Assembly (NCBI RefSeq): GCF_014282005.1
Contig: NZ_JACFTD010000010.1
Coordinates: 34,646-98,645 of the forward strand
Length of the DNA: 64,000 nucleotides
From: Sporosarcina sp. BP05
Lineage (GTDB): Bacteria; Bacillota; Bacilli; Bacillales_A; Planococcaceae
Direction: 5' to 3'
Within the stretch, counting starts at the first letter, position 1; every line of letters starts with the position of its first letter. The position numbers and the translations under genes are program-made. The notes under the pieces are model-generated. The model did not search any database and had not been told where the DNA came from. It saw only the letters and a list, made by a program, of their open reading frames with translations. Of this stretch, positions 17,456 through 27,090 are shown one piece after another.

Positions 17456-18760
17456 TCATGTGTTTTTTTGATGAAATCTAGATCCAAGATAATACAAAAA
17501 CTCCATAAAGAGTGCAACCAGGATTCCCATGAGCATACCATTCGAAAGAATTGGACGTACAAGTTGTGGAATCGTAGTAAAAGCAGTTGCTGGCAGTGAC
17601 ATAATTGCGAGTCCAAGAAGAGCTGGTAATGCGATACGATAGACGGTTTTGGGCTCAAAAGTTAACCCTTCGATGTTCCGAATTGCTGTACGGAACAACT
17701 GAATGTAGGCAACGAATAGCACTGTATTGCCGACACTGTGTGGAATTGTTGAGAAAAAGGCACTTAATTGTGGAATCATTCCCAAGAGGATGAATAGCGC
17801 GGATCCCACGAAAAATGGAGCTCTTTCTCGAATACCTGTTGACTGTAATAAGCCTAATGATGAAGCGTACGGTGCATAAGGAACGAGTCCAAGCACACCT
17901 GAAAATGTCGAAAACAGTCCAGTCAGTGCGAAGGAAGCACGGTACTGCCTGGGAGTTGTCTCCATTTCAAAAATATCTTCTGCCCCTTTTAATGTGGCAA
18001 TTGTATTGGTGGTGTTTAATAATCCGGTAATGACGACAGTAATGACAATGCCCCACTCAAAGGCGGGTTGCCCCCAAGGAAACAAGGTAATGAAAGGGGG
18101 CGCATTAATTGTCTCTGTTACTTCCACGGGAAACAGTAGCGCGGCGGCAATCCACCCGACAGTCATTCCGATGAGTAAATTCAAGCTACTGATAATCCCT
18201 TTCCCTTTTACATGAATAAGGATTGTCAGTGCGGCGAGAATAAATGAAAAACAGGCGATTTTTACATCTATAGAATCATCTACATTGAGGCCAATCATTC
18301 CTTTTAGAAAAATAGTAATGAGCTGATTAGCCAGTAATAGAAGAAAGACAAACATCACGACAGGCGTGAACCACTTCTTTAATACTTCCCCCATACCCAA
18401 AATGCCGAAAACTGAGACGAGAATGCCCGAAATTATTATCCCAACTGCAATGCTGCCACCAATCGTAGTCAGTTCAAGATTCATCGTACTGGCAGTAGCA
18501 GCTAAACTTAAAATGACGCCCCACCATAGTCCGGATTGACCTTCCATTAATGCCAAACGATGCCCGATAAGCCCTTGCGACAGACAGGCTATCCCTGTGA
18601 ATATGAAGGAGCGTTGGATTGCAGATACAATTTCAATTGATTCCAACTGAAAAGCACTGCCAATTGAAATGGGAATGACCACCGTATTGGCAAACATAAA
18701 GAATAGCCACTGAAATCCGGCTAGTAATGTCACAGATGTTTGTAATGATTTTGTTTCCAA
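17456..18760 (-). CDS. NCS2-family purine/pyrimidine permease
   Basis: A 434-residue multi-spanning membrane protein of the nucleobase:cation symporter 2 family (UraA/XanP/PucJ-like), with many hydrophobic helices and the short half-helix region seen in GSIAVGIIISGILVSVFGILG. It probably imports a nucleobase, xanthine or urate; the substrate cannot be told from sequence alone. The start is TTG at 18760 with AAAGGGA upstream. It stands alone, with no purine riboswitch visible. Confidence 0.85.
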   Translation of the reverse strand: METKSLQTSVTLLAGFQWLFFMFANTVVIPISIGSAFQLESIEIVSAIQRSFIFTGIACLSQGLIGHRLALMEGQSGLWWGVILSLAATASTMNLELTTIGGSIAVGIIISGILVSVFGILGMGEVLKKWFTPVVMFVFLLLLANQLITIFLKGMIGLNVDDSIDVKIACFSFILAALTILIHVKGKGIISSLNLLIGMTVGWIAAALLFPVEVTETINAPPFITLFPWGQPAFEWGIVITVVITGLLNTTNTIATLKGAEDIFEMETTPRQYRASFALTGLFSTFSGVLGLVPYAPYASSLGLLQSTGIRERAPFFVGSALFILLGMIPQLSAFFSTIPHSVGNTVLFVAYIQLFRTAIRNIEGLTFEPKTVYRIALPALLGLAIMSLPATAFTTIPQLVRPILSNGMLMGILVALFMEFLYYLGSRFHQKNT

Positions 18761-19010
18761 TCAATCCGTCCCTTTCTACTCTAAGTTTATTTTACGGAAA
18801 CTAGATATACGGAGGATTATACCATACTAGCATCCTGTAATAGATGGAAAATTTAAATTATTTGTATTGATACGATATGTCGGTGAAATTGGTGACTAAA
18901 TAAAGTCATCCAAATGCATACTGGAAAAAACTTGACTAGGTTTTTAAAACGTTCGGGTTTATTTCTGCTATTAAGATACAATAGTTATAAACAAGTTGGG
19001 AGGAATGGCT

Positions 19011-19619
19011 ATGTATGATAAAGAATGCGATCGGTTGCTGCGCATTAATACCGTTGGAATGCGGGAATGGCTGCATCAGTCCTCTCATTATAACCGCTAT
19101 GAAGCGACACCTTATAATGCACTAGATGAATTTTTTCAGGTATATGAATTAAAGAATACCGACAGATTAGTGGATTTTGGATGTGGCAAAGGCAGGCTTC
19201 CATTTTATGTGCATAATCGTTGTAATGTTTCAGTTACTGGGATTGAGATGAGTGGGCAGTTATATCAGGAGGCACTTGAAAACCAAGCAAGTTATATGCA
19301 AAAGGTCAGACGGTCAAGTGAATTCATCCGTTTTGAATGCTGTCTGGCAGAGGAATATGACGTGGAGACGGAGGATAACCGATTTTATTTCTTCAATCCA
19401 TTTTCAATCCAAATTTTTATGACGGTTCTTGCTAATATTCTGCGGTCAGTGGAACGGTACAAACGGCCTGTGGATATCATCCTTTATTATCCGACGAGTG
19501 ATTATATCGAGTTTCTTGAAACGAGTACCCCTTTTGAACTGATAAAGGGAGTGAAGGTATCAAGCATGCATGAAAAAGACCCTAATGAACTTTTTTTGGT
19601 GTACCGACTTGGAGAATAA
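19011..19619 (+). CDS. Class I SAM-dependent methyltransferase
   Basis: A 202-residue Rossmann-fold methyltransferase with motif I VDFGCGKGRLPF (about residues 53-64). The motif IV region reads YFFNPFS (about residues 125-131), an NPF-type motif resembling N-methyltransferases acting on protein or nucleic acid, but the substrate is unknown. ATG 19011 is preferred because GGGAGGA lies 6-7 bases upstream; ATG 19005 and TTG 18996 are alternatives. It is monocistronic and convergent with the oxidase gene. Confidence 0.8.
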   Translation: MYDKECDRLLRINTVGMREWLHQSSHYNRYEATPYNALDEFFQVYELKNTDRLVDFGCGKGRLPFYVHNRCNVSVTGIEMSGQLYQEALENQASYMQKVRRSSEFIRFECCLAEEYDVETEDNRFYFFNPFSIQIFMTVLANILRSVERYKRPVDIILYYPTSDYIEFLETSTPFELIKGVKVSSMHEKDPNELFLVYRLGE

Positions 19620-19623
19620 TCCG

Positions 19624-19669
19624 ACAAAAAGTAAAGCCGCGTTCCAGGCGGAACGTGGCTTTACTTTTC
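19624..19669. terminator. Bidirectional terminator
   Basis: GTAAAGCC-GCGTTCC / GGAACG-TGGCTTTAC stem flanked by AAAAA and TTTT, placed between convergent genes. It ends the SAM-riboswitch operon on the minus strand and the methyltransferase gene on the plus strand. Confidence 0.88.
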
Positions 19670-19705
19670 CCTTATAGATGAAGAAATGGGTAGTTTCCCG
19701 TTATC

Positions 19706-20863
19706 TCAAAAAACCTTGGGAGAGTTCGTAATTAGTAAGTCGCGAAGATCTTTTAAATCAGTAACACCCGATAGTGAAATGGAAACTTTCATTTCTTGAA
19801 GGATATTCTCCAATACCTTTTCAACGCCTTTTTGTCCGCCTACCGCTAGACCGTAGACGAAAGGTCTACCGATTAAAACTGCATCAGCACCTAGTGCAAG
19901 TGCTTTGACAACATCCGTGCCCCGTCGGACTCCGCTATCTAATAGTACAGGAACTTTGCCACCTACCGCCTCTACGATTGCCGGTAGAGCCTCAATACTA
20001 GCGATTACCCCATCAAGTTGACGGCCCCCATGGTTAGAAACGATAATTCCATCAATACCGTTTTCGATAGCGAGTTTTGCATCTTCGATATGTAAAATCC
20101 CTTTTAAGAGGATTGGCAAGGACGTTTTTTTCTTTAACTCCGCGACTTGTGCCCAACTTAGTGTAGGGTGGTAAACGTTATCCAGTATTCCTTGAATGAC
20201 GGCGTCAAAATCGTTAGTTGGAATAGAGGCTAAAAATACTGGATCAGTTTCATAGTTCGCTTTGCCAAAGCCTTGCTTCAAAGGGGAATATTGATTGCGT
20301 ACGTCCTCTTCACGCCATCCCATCATTACTGTATCAATTGTTAATACAATAGCCTCAAAACCCGCTTCCTCGGCCCTTTTGACCATGCTATAACCAATTT
20401 CATCGTTGGTGCTTGACCAATAAAGCTGAAACCATTTTGGACTGTTGCCGGTAGCTTCTGCGATTTCTTCAATTGAAAAACCAGATACTGTACTTTGAAT
20501 GAAAGGAATCCCGATTGTCGCGGCTGCTTTTGCAGTGGCGATGTCACCATCTTCATGTGCGATTAATTGCATGCCGACAGTAGCGATTAGCAAAGGATAA
20601 GGGTATGTACGGCCGAATAGTTTTACAGATGTGTCCAATGTAGAAACGTCATTTAGGAATCGTGGGACAATGGAAAACTTTGAAAAAGAGGAGCTGTTTT
20701 TTCGCAGCGTTTCTTCGCCACTCGCCCCAGATTGGATATAGCCGAATGCGCCAGCGGACATTTTTTCTTTAGCTGCTGCTTCCAGTTCATCGAATGACAC
20801 CGGAAAAGACTCAGCAGGGTCGATATTTTGTAATAGTAAGTCGTTATTTCTAGTTGATGTCAA
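19706..20863 (-). CDS. FMN-dependent alpha-hydroxy-acid oxidase (lactate monooxygenase/oxidase-like)
   Basis: A 385-residue TIM-barrel flavoenzyme that oxidises a 2-hydroxy acid to the 2-oxo acid or decarboxylated product. The FMN and catalytic residues are present: Lys254 (ILLKG), His278 (IVSNHGGRQLDG) with Arg283, and the phosphate-binding VLLDSGVRRGTDVVKA and IGRPFVYGL. The MMGWREEDVRNQYSPL segment resembles lactate 2-monooxygenase. Start TTG at 20863; AAGGG lies rather far upstream. It follows metI after 57 bases with no clear terminator, so it is probably the last gene of the SAM-riboswitch operon, which makes a methionine hydroxy analogue a candidate substrate (inference). Confidence 0.87.
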   Translation of the reverse strand: MTSTRNNDLLLQNIDPAESFPVSFDELEAAAKEKMSAGAFGYIQSGASGEETLRKNSSSFSKFSIVPRFLNDVSTLDTSVKLFGRTYPYPLLIATVGMQLIAHEDGDIATAKAAATIGIPFIQSTVSGFSIEEIAEATGNSPKWFQLYWSSTNDEIGYSMVKRAEEAGFEAIVLTIDTVMMGWREEDVRNQYSPLKQGFGKANYETDPVFLASIPTNDFDAVIQGILDNVYHPTLSWAQVAELKKKTSLPILLKGILHIEDAKLAIENGIDGIIVSNHGGRQLDGVIASIEALPAIVEAVGGKVPVLLDSGVRRGTDVVKALALGADAVLIGRPFVYGLAVGGQKGVEKVLENILQEMKVSISLSGVTDLKDLRDLLITNSPKVF

Positions 20864-20920
20864 AATGATTCATACCCTTCGTAAGGAATTTGGTTTTCTT
20901 TTTATAAAAAAACACTTGAA

Positions 20921-21583
20921 TTAGTCCTTTTTCAGACGTGTAGCGAGCCTATTTCCGAGCGACTGGATACTTTGAACAAGGATGATAAGAATAAAGATGG
21001 TTACGTACATTACGTCAACTTCGTATCTCAAATGCCCATAACGATAAGCTAAATCACCAAGACCTCCGGCGCCGACGAGACCTGCCATTGCGGTTGCACC
21101 GACTAAGCTAACAGTAGCAATTGTTAACCCCAAAATGATGGATGGGCGGGCTTCTCTTAGCATTACATTCCAAATGATGTGTCTTGTTTTAATGCCCATC
21201 GCCGTATAAGCTTCTACTACTCCATTTTCGACTTCCAATAATGCCGTTTCCATTAGACGGGCAATGTATGGAGAAGTATAGATTACGAGAGGGACGATGA
21301 CGCCTTGTACCCCAATTGTCGTGCCTACAATTAGTTTCGTGAAAGGCAAGATGAAAAATAATAAAATAATAAATGGAACGGATCTGACAATGTTAACGAC
21401 TAAATTTAATAGATGGTTTAACCATTTATTATCCAGTGCTTGTCCGGGTCGTGAAAGCACCAATAAAATCCCTAAAGGAATTCCGATAATGATAGAAAAC
21501 AAAAGTGATATTCCGACCATTTGAAAGGTTTCGACAGTCGCTTGTTGGAATTGGGGCAACCACTTCTCGATAAACTCGCTCAA
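20921..21583 (-). CDS. metI: Methionine ABC transporter permease
   Basis: A 220-residue inner-membrane permease of the MetI family with five helices and the EAA-type loop EAYTAMGIKTRHIIWNVML. Together with MetN and MetQ it imports L- and D-methionine. Its start overlaps the metN stop by 4 bp (ATGA-type), showing translational coupling. Confidence 0.95.
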   Translation of the reverse strand: MSEFIEKWLPQFQQATVETFQMVGISLLFSIIIGIPLGILLVLSRPGQALDNKWLNHLLNLVVNIVRSVPFIILLFFILPFTKLIVGTTIGVQGVIVPLVIYTSPYIARLMETALLEVENGVVEAYTAMGIKTRHIIWNVMLREARPSIILGLTIATVSLVGATAMAGLVGAGGLGDLAYRYGHLRYEVDVMYVTIFILIILVQSIQSLGNRLATRLKKD

Positions 21584-22599
21584 TTTTCATCCCTCAATTC
21601 TTCTGTGCCGACACCTTGTTCTTGTAAGAAACACAAAGTACTTTCGACATCGCTTTTTTCACCGATAATATGAACGACTAAATTCCCAATTACGCCATTT
21701 TTTAGTTCGATGATATTCGCAGCTAATATATTTGGCTTGACATTAAACTTTTGACTTACCTCTGCAAGTAACGGTTTTCCTGTAACCAAACCAGTAAAGG
21801 TTAGCCTGATTACCGAGCCGGACAAATTCAATTGCGAAATCAAAGTTGCAGACAAGTTACGTTGGGAAATGGTGTTTAAAAACTTTTTCGTCGTTTGGTG
21901 AGATGGATTTGTGAATAGCCCAATCGTTGTGCCTTGTTCCACGATACTTCCACCTTCGAGTACGTAGACGTAATCACAAATTTTTTGTATCACGTTCATT
22001 TCATGTGTGATAAGTAAAATTGTGATGCCAAACTCTTCGTTTATTTTTAATAGCAAATCAAGGATGGAATCCGTTGTCTCGGGATCAAGTGCACTTGTCG
22101 CCTCATCGCTTAGCAATATTTCCGGCTCCTGCGCCAACGCTCTTGCAATTGCGACACGCTGCTTTTGCCCGACAGACAATTGAGAAGGATAATGATGATG
22201 CTTATCTTGTAAACCAACAATCGCTAAATACTTATTCGTACGTACTTTCACTTCTTCTTTATTGACCCCTAGAAGTTTTAACGGAATGGCAATGTTGTCG
22301 TAAACGGTTGCTGTTTTCAATAAGTTGAATCCTTGAAAAATCATTCCTATCTTTTGGCGTGTAGCCCCTAACTTATTAGGGGAGAGCGCGGTTATTTCTT
22401 CACCGTTTATGACTATCTTTCCGCTCGTCGGTCGTTCAAGTAGGTTCACACATCGGATTAAGGTGCTTTTACCAGCACCACTGTAACCAATGACCCCATG
22501 AATCTCACCTTTTTTCACATGAATATTGGCATCGTTGACGGCTTTCACCTCTTTGCTTTTTACCGTAAACACTTTCGAAACATTTTCCAATATAATCAT
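21580..22599 (-). CDS. metN: Methionine ABC transporter ATP-binding protein
   Basis: A 339-residue ATPase with Walker A GYSGAGKST (residues 38-46), signature LSVGQKQR, Walker B ILLSDEATSALDP, and a C-terminal NIL domain (about 265-339) that binds methionine and inhibits transport when it is abundant. ATG at 22599 follows AAAGGAG; an upstream frame extension to 22638 lacks an SD. The signature is LSVGQ rather than LSGGQ, which is normal for MetN. Confidence 0.96.
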   Translation of the reverse strand: MIILENVSKVFTVKSKEVKAVNDANIHVKKGEIHGVIGYSGAGKSTLIRCVNLLERPTSGKIVINGEEITALSPNKLGATRQKIGMIFQGFNLLKTATVYDNIAIPLKLLGVNKEEVKVRTNKYLAIVGLQDKHHHYPSQLSVGQKQRVAIARALAQEPEILLSDEATSALDPETTDSILDLLLKINEEFGITILLITHEMNVIQKICDYVYVLEGGSIVEQGTTIGLFTNPSHQTTKKFLNTISQRNLSATLISQLNLSGSVIRLTFTGLVTGKPLLAEVSQKFNVKPNILAANIIELKNGVIGNLVVHIIGEKSDVESTLCFLQEQGVGTEELRDEN

Positions 22600-22719
22600 A
22601 TTTTTTGCTCCTTTCGAGAAAGAGAGGCGCATAGGCATTATAAAAAATGCAAGCGTCCTCTCCTTACTTTGTCACTATTTATTTTGAAATAAAGAATCCG
22701 GTTTAGCTAGCAAAAATAG

Positions 22720-23538
22720 TTACCAGGAAGGAATAATGGCTCCATCAAACGTTTCCTCGATGAATTTCTTTACTTCTTCTGAACGATATAAATCTATAAA
22801 CTGCTGAACAACTTCTTCATCCTTAGATTCAGTTCTTACGGCAATAAGGTTCGCGAATGGAGAATCCTTTGGCTCGATAAAAATCGAATCTTTTGTTGGA
22901 GAAAGACCGGATTCTATTGCGAAGTTAGTATTAATAGCGGCAGCGTCAAGCTCATCTAGTTGGCGAGCAATTTGAGCGGAATCAAGTTCAATAAATGCAT
23001 AACCATTCTTGTTTTCATCAATATCGTTTACCGTTGCATTTAGACCGACACCGTCTTTAATCGTAATAAGACCGGCAAGTTCAAATAGCAAAAGTGCACG
23101 GCCGCTGTTTGTTGGATCACTAGGCAATCCGATTTTAGCGCCGTTTTTTAGTTCGCTGATAGCCTTTACTTTAGATGAGTAAACACCCATAGGGAAGGTA
23201 ACTGTGTCTGCTACTTTTACAAGATCCAAATTACGGTCTTTTACCATATGATCAAAGAAAGGTTCAGTTTGAAAACTGTTTATATCAATTTCTTTTTCAG
23301 CTAAAGCTACGTTTGGCATTACATAATCAGTGAATACTTTTAGTTCAATAGTCAATCCGTCTTTTTCGGCCAGTTCTTTAACTTTTTCAACAATCTGTTC
23401 GTGAGGACCTGCCGTTACGCCAACAACTAATTTACCATCGCTTAGTAAATCTGATCCTTCTGACTTATCCTTGCCGCCACAAGCCGCAAGAGCCCCTACT
23501 ACTAAAACCAATAAACTAACTAACAACCACTTTTTCAT
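22720..23538 (-). CDS. metQ: Methionine-binding lipoprotein MetQ
   Basis: A 272-residue NlpA-family lipoprotein that binds methionine at the cell surface. It has a signal peptide with lipobox LAAC (Cys about residue 20), then KLVVGVTAGPHEQIVEKV and the family block VALAEKEIDINSFQTEPFFD. ATG at 23538 follows TAGGAG; the longer frame to 23598 would destroy the signal peptide. It lies between the dehydrogenase-like gene and metN. Confidence 0.96.
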   Translation of the reverse strand: MKKWLLVSLLVLVVGALAACGGKDKSEGSDLLSDGKLVVGVTAGPHEQIVEKVKELAEKDGLTIELKVFTDYVMPNVALAEKEIDINSFQTEPFFDHMVKDRNLDLVKVADTVTFPMGVYSSKVKAISELKNGAKIGLPSDPTNSGRALLLFELAGLITIKDGVGLNATVNDIDENKNGYAFIELDSAQIARQLDELDAAAINTNFAIESGLSPTKDSIFIEPKDSPFANLIAVRTESKDEEVVQQFIDLYRSEEVKKFIEETFDGAIIPSW

Positions 23539-23575
23539 ATCAATTCTCCTATCCATCTCTGTTTTTTGTTGGTGC

Positions 23576-24616
23576 TTATGAATAATGTAGCTTTTCAATT
23601 TTCTGCATTGCAGTTAGCAAGCCTTCTTCAGTAATACTTCTATTCATAAAGTGAATAGACTCTTGAGGCAACAAAGCCTTTTTACTAATTCTTTTTAGCA
23701 GAACATGATCTTCGGGGTCAATTGCCAAGTTTGTTAAACTAATTGGCAATCCCCATTCAAGATAATAGCCCATTAGTTTTAGTAGTTCTTCTTCTTTTTC
23801 TTCTAAAGCCAATTGGACAAGTATTCCGTATGCAACGAGCTCCCCGTGTAGAAAGCTTTTTGCTTCCTTCGCTTCGGTAAGTCCGTTATGTATGGAGTGG
23901 GCGCCTGCTACTCGTCCCGCTTTCCCACCAAATCCTCCAACCATTCCGCCGGTCATGATGATGGCTTCAATAACGCTGACTAATTCATCGGAAACATTGC
24001 CTGTAGAAGCAGATTCTAGGGCGGCCTTACTATCTTTTAGTAGGACATCCCTACATATGGCTGCCGAGAATTGTGAAATTTTAAGCCAAACGGGAAATTC
24101 CTCATTTTTATAAAATGACTCGATTAACGCATCTGCCTCGTAAAACTTTGCCAAAGTATCTCCAATACCAGCTTTTAAATAGTGAATAGGCGATTTGGCA
24201 ATGATCGAAGGTTCAATGAGCACAAGTGTATTAGCTAGAGGGAATTCTGTATAATGTGTAAAAGTTCCCTTGTCATCGTAAAACACACTAAGCGGGGTCC
24301 ATGCTGCACAAGTGGAAGCAATGCTTGGGATTAAGATTGACTTAATTCCAGCTTTTACAGCTGAAGCCTTAGCGATATCTAAAGCTGTTCCACCTCCGAT
24401 ACCAATTACGGCATCTGCTGCGTTTAAAGATAATTGACTAGCAATACCTTCAACTGTATGTAAAGTACAATGTCCTTCGATAAATGTGAAATTAGCACTT
24501 GCTCTCTTTACAATCTCATCTGGCAAGTAAGGAAGTACAGCACTCCAAGCTTTTTTCCCTGCTACAATATGGAACTTTTGAATGCCTAGCTCCGATAAAA
24601 GAATTTCTAGATCCAT
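23576..24616 (-). CDS. Iron-containing alcohol dehydrogenase-family protein, hydroxycarboxylate dehydrogenase-like
   Basis: A 346-residue NAD(P)-dependent, metal-dependent dehydrogenase of the glycerol/hydroxycarboxylate type. It shows the cofactor motif AVIGIGGGTALDIAKA, and metal ligands likely in GDTLAKFYEAD, AGAHSIHNGL and FLHGELVAYG. It is the first gene behind a SAM riboswitch and precedes metQNI. E. coli HcxA (YbdH), a relative that reduces 2-oxo acids, is also encoded beside a methionine aminotransferase gene, so a role with 2-oxo- or 2-hydroxy-4-methylthiobutyrate is plausible but unproven. ATG at 24616 with AAAGG upstream. Confidence 0.82.
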   Translation of the reverse strand: MDLEILLSELGIQKFHIVAGKKAWSAVLPYLPDEIVKRASANFTFIEGHCTLHTVEGIASQLSLNAADAVIGIGGGTALDIAKASAVKAGIKSILIPSIASTCAAWTPLSVFYDDKGTFTHYTEFPLANTLVLIEPSIIAKSPIHYLKAGIGDTLAKFYEADALIESFYKNEEFPVWLKISQFSAAICRDVLLKDSKAALESASTGNVSDELVSVIEAIIMTGGMVGGFGGKAGRVAGAHSIHNGLTEAKEAKSFLHGELVAYGILVQLALEEKEEELLKLMGYYLEWGLPISLTNLAIDPEDHVLLKRISKKALLPQESIHFMNRSITEEGLLTAMQKIEKLHYS

Positions 24617-24721
24617 TAGTACCTTTTCACCGATTCTGTAATGGCCAGGTGCTCCTTTAACGACTGACTGTGTAATATCACTCTCTCCCTTCTATATTGT
24701 TTACGTATCAACCAAATGAGA

Positions 24722-24900
24722 ATAAAAAAAACCTCTCATCAAAGAGAGGATTGAATACACTTACGCTGCAAGTGTTTCTCTCATTTTTCAAAGTACTAAA
24801 GTACCTTGCTGGATTTGGCACCTTTCGTGTTTAGAAATTAAACGCGAATGGTTGCCGGGCATCGTAGGGCCAGTCCCTCTGCCGCTCTTAATAAGAGGCT
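24722..24900 (-). ncRNA. SAM riboswitch (S box) with terminator
   Basis: Read on the minus strand, the leader has the S-box signature: CTCTTATTAAGAGCGGCAGA followed by GGGACTGGCCC and GATGCCCGGCAACC. P1 is CTCTTATT (near 24897) pairing with AATGAGAG (near 24778). The terminator is CCTCTC / GAGAGG followed by T residues (24724-24749). SAM binding should terminate transcription ahead of the dehydrogenase-metQNI-oxidase operon. Confidence 0.95.
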
Positions 24901-24925
24901 TTTTATTAAATTAAGAATACTAGTA

Positions 24926-24954
24926 ATAGTATATTCATTTGAAAGGATTGTCAA
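24926..24954 (-). promoter_or_regulatory. Promoter of the SAM-riboswitch operon
   Basis: On the minus strand: TTGACA, 17 bases, TACTAT, placed about 30 bases before the aptamer. Confidence 0.75.
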
Positions 24955-25029
24955 TCACATTCTATTAAAAATTGTCGAAAGATGCTGAAATCGGCGTGTC
25001 GTATGAATAAAACAACAAGTAGCCTTCCC

Positions 25030-26970
25030 TTATAAACAATGCATGGCCTTATAGGCTTCATACCAGGGGACTGAATAGCCTTTTCCTTTGGCCAAGAAAA
25101 TAGAAGTGGACGAGTATTCGGGGTCCGCTTCTTTGTTATAACCAATTTCCTCAATGACTTGCTCCTGGTTGTGACAGCGGTCATAGCCCCCAAATAACAA
25201 GCTAAGCGTCCCTTTGCCGTGAGTGAACGAAGCAAAGGCGGCGCTGTAATTCATAAAGGTAGCGACTGGAACGCGCCCTTTTACAATTACTTTTTCACCA
25301 ATCGTTTCTGGTGCCTCAAAGCTACCATGTGCTTGTTGGATGTCCGACAGCACTCGTCCCATATGATCCAAATCGACTTTTATTTTGAAATCGTAATAGG
25401 GTTCAAGCAACGTATTGGAGGCTTGTTCTAGACCTTGTCGCAGAGCCCGGAAAGTGGCCTCTCTAAAGTCACCGCCAGACGTGTACTCGTTATGGCTTCG
25501 TCCGGTCAGTAACGTTACTTTGACATCTGTGAGGGCTGAGCCGGTTAATAAACCATGATGCTCTCGTTCGAATAAATGGCTGCGTACTACGTTTTGATGA
25601 CCGATAAGTAAATCGTTTGCATGGCAAACGTTGTTAAACTGTATGCCACTACTTCTTTCAGCTGGTTCGATTAAAAGATGGACTTCCGCGTAATGCCTTA
25701 AAGGCTCAAAATGACCATAACCCGTTACGGTCGTTTCAATGGTTTCCTTATACAGTATTTTAGGTTCGCCGAAAGAGACTTGAATCGAAAACCGCTCGTT
25801 AACAATTTGTTGGAGTACTTCAAGCTGGATGACGCCCATAACATGGACATGAATTTCTTGAAAGTGTTCATCCCAGAAGACGCGCAAAGAAGGATCTTCC
25901 GCATCGAGCAGGTTAAAGCATCGAAGCACTTCTTTGACATGGATGGAAGCGTTGAAAATCACTTTCGACTTAAGGGTAGGAATCATGTCAAAGGCAGCTT
26001 TTTCTTTTAGTGCTCCAACACCGTCACCAATGGATGCTTGTGTTAATCCAGTAACGGCGAACAGTTCGCCGGCCTGAACATGGTCAATTGCTTTGAACTT
26101 ATTACTGTTATAGATGCGAATCTGTGTCACTTTCTCCGTGTAATCACCATAGTTTACTTCGTCTCTGACACTTAGCGTACCGTTTAATGATTTAAGGAAA
26201 GTGACCCTGTTACCACTGTCATCATGGCGGATTTTATAGACCTGTGCGGAGAAATCACTGTCATCCTCGTAAGAAGTTGCTGTCAATACATCGAGTTTCT
26301 CGAAAAATGCCATGACACCGATATCCTTAAGTGCAGAACCACTGGATAGGGCGAAGACTTTATTGTCGCTAATCATTTCCTTTAATGTTGCAAGCCATAA
26401 GTCCTTGTCGTAACCTGATTCCATATAGGTTTCTAGCAGTTCTTCATCTCGTTCTGCGATAAATTCAATGAGTTCCTCATGCATGATACCTTCATTGAAA
26501 GAGGATGTAAGGTCACAGATGTCTTCCGATAGATTGGTGCGAATTTCATGGAGTACGCTTTCAATGTCTGTTCCTTCACGATCTGTTTTATTGATAAAAA
26601 AGAACGTAGGCATTTGATGTTTACGCAGCAGTTGCCAGACGGTTTCCGTGTGACCTTCCACGCCGTCGCTTGCGCTAATTATAATAATGGCATAGTCCAT
26701 CACTTGAATGGCGCGTTCCATCTCAGGAGAAAAGTCGACGTGCCCAGGTGTGTCGATAATGTAGTAGGTGGATCCGTTATAAGAAATGGATGCCTGGTCT
26801 GCAAAAACCGTAATTCCTCTTTCTTTCTCGATTGTATGGCTATCGAGGAAGGCGTCTTTATGGTCCACGCGGCCTCTTTGTTTAATACTTTTTGTGTGAT
26901 AAAGCAGTTGTTCAGAAAAAGTTGTTTTTCCTGCATCTACGTGCGCAAGTATGCCAATTGTTTTATACAT
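25030..26970 (-). CDS. Tet(M)-type ribosomal protection GTPase
   Basis: An EF-G-like translational GTPase of 646 residues, the size of Tet(M)/Tet(O) proteins that dislodge tetracycline from the ribosome. G motifs are intact: AHVDAGKTT (residues 9-17), DTPGH (73-77) and NKTD (127-130). The C-terminal region has the family block TGRSHNEYTSGGDFREATFR and LLEPYYDFKI. It is clearly divergent from classical Tet(M) and has no mobile genes beside it, so it may be an intrinsic chromosomal homologue; resistance is not certain. ATG 26970 is chosen (GGAG upstream); the GTPase domain starts at once. Confidence 0.88.
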   Translation of the reverse strand: MYKTIGILAHVDAGKTTFSEQLLYHTKSIKQRGRVDHKDAFLDSHTIEKERGITVFADQASISYNGSTYYIIDTPGHVDFSPEMERAIQVMDYAIIIISASDGVEGHTETVWQLLRKHQMPTFFFINKTDREGTDIESVLHEIRTNLSEDICDLTSSFNEGIMHEELIEFIAERDEELLETYMESGYDKDLWLATLKEMISDNKVFALSSGSALKDIGVMAFFEKLDVLTATSYEDDSDFSAQVYKIRHDDSGNRVTFLKSLNGTLSVRDEVNYGDYTEKVTQIRIYNSNKFKAIDHVQAGELFAVTGLTQASIGDGVGALKEKAAFDMIPTLKSKVIFNASIHVKEVLRCFNLLDAEDPSLRVFWDEHFQEIHVHVMGVIQLEVLQQIVNERFSIQVSFGEPKILYKETIETTVTGYGHFEPLRHYAEVHLLIEPAERSSGIQFNNVCHANDLLIGHQNVVRSHLFEREHHGLLTGSALTDVKVTLLTGRSHNEYTSGGDFREATFRALRQGLEQASNTLLEPYYDFKIKVDLDHMGRVLSDIQQAHGSFEAPETIGEKVIVKGRVPVATFMNYSAAFASFTHGKGTLSLLFGGYDRCHNQEQVIEEIGYNKEADPEYSSTSIFLAKGKGYSVPWYEAYKAMHCL

Positions 26971-27090
26971 GTCGTCGCTCCAGTCCATTTCTTGCTACTA
27001 TCTTTAGTATAGCAAATCTGAATTGGGCGAATGACACTAAATTGATGGTATACTGTATAGACAAACTTAGTGTGAAGGAGGAATCAGATT

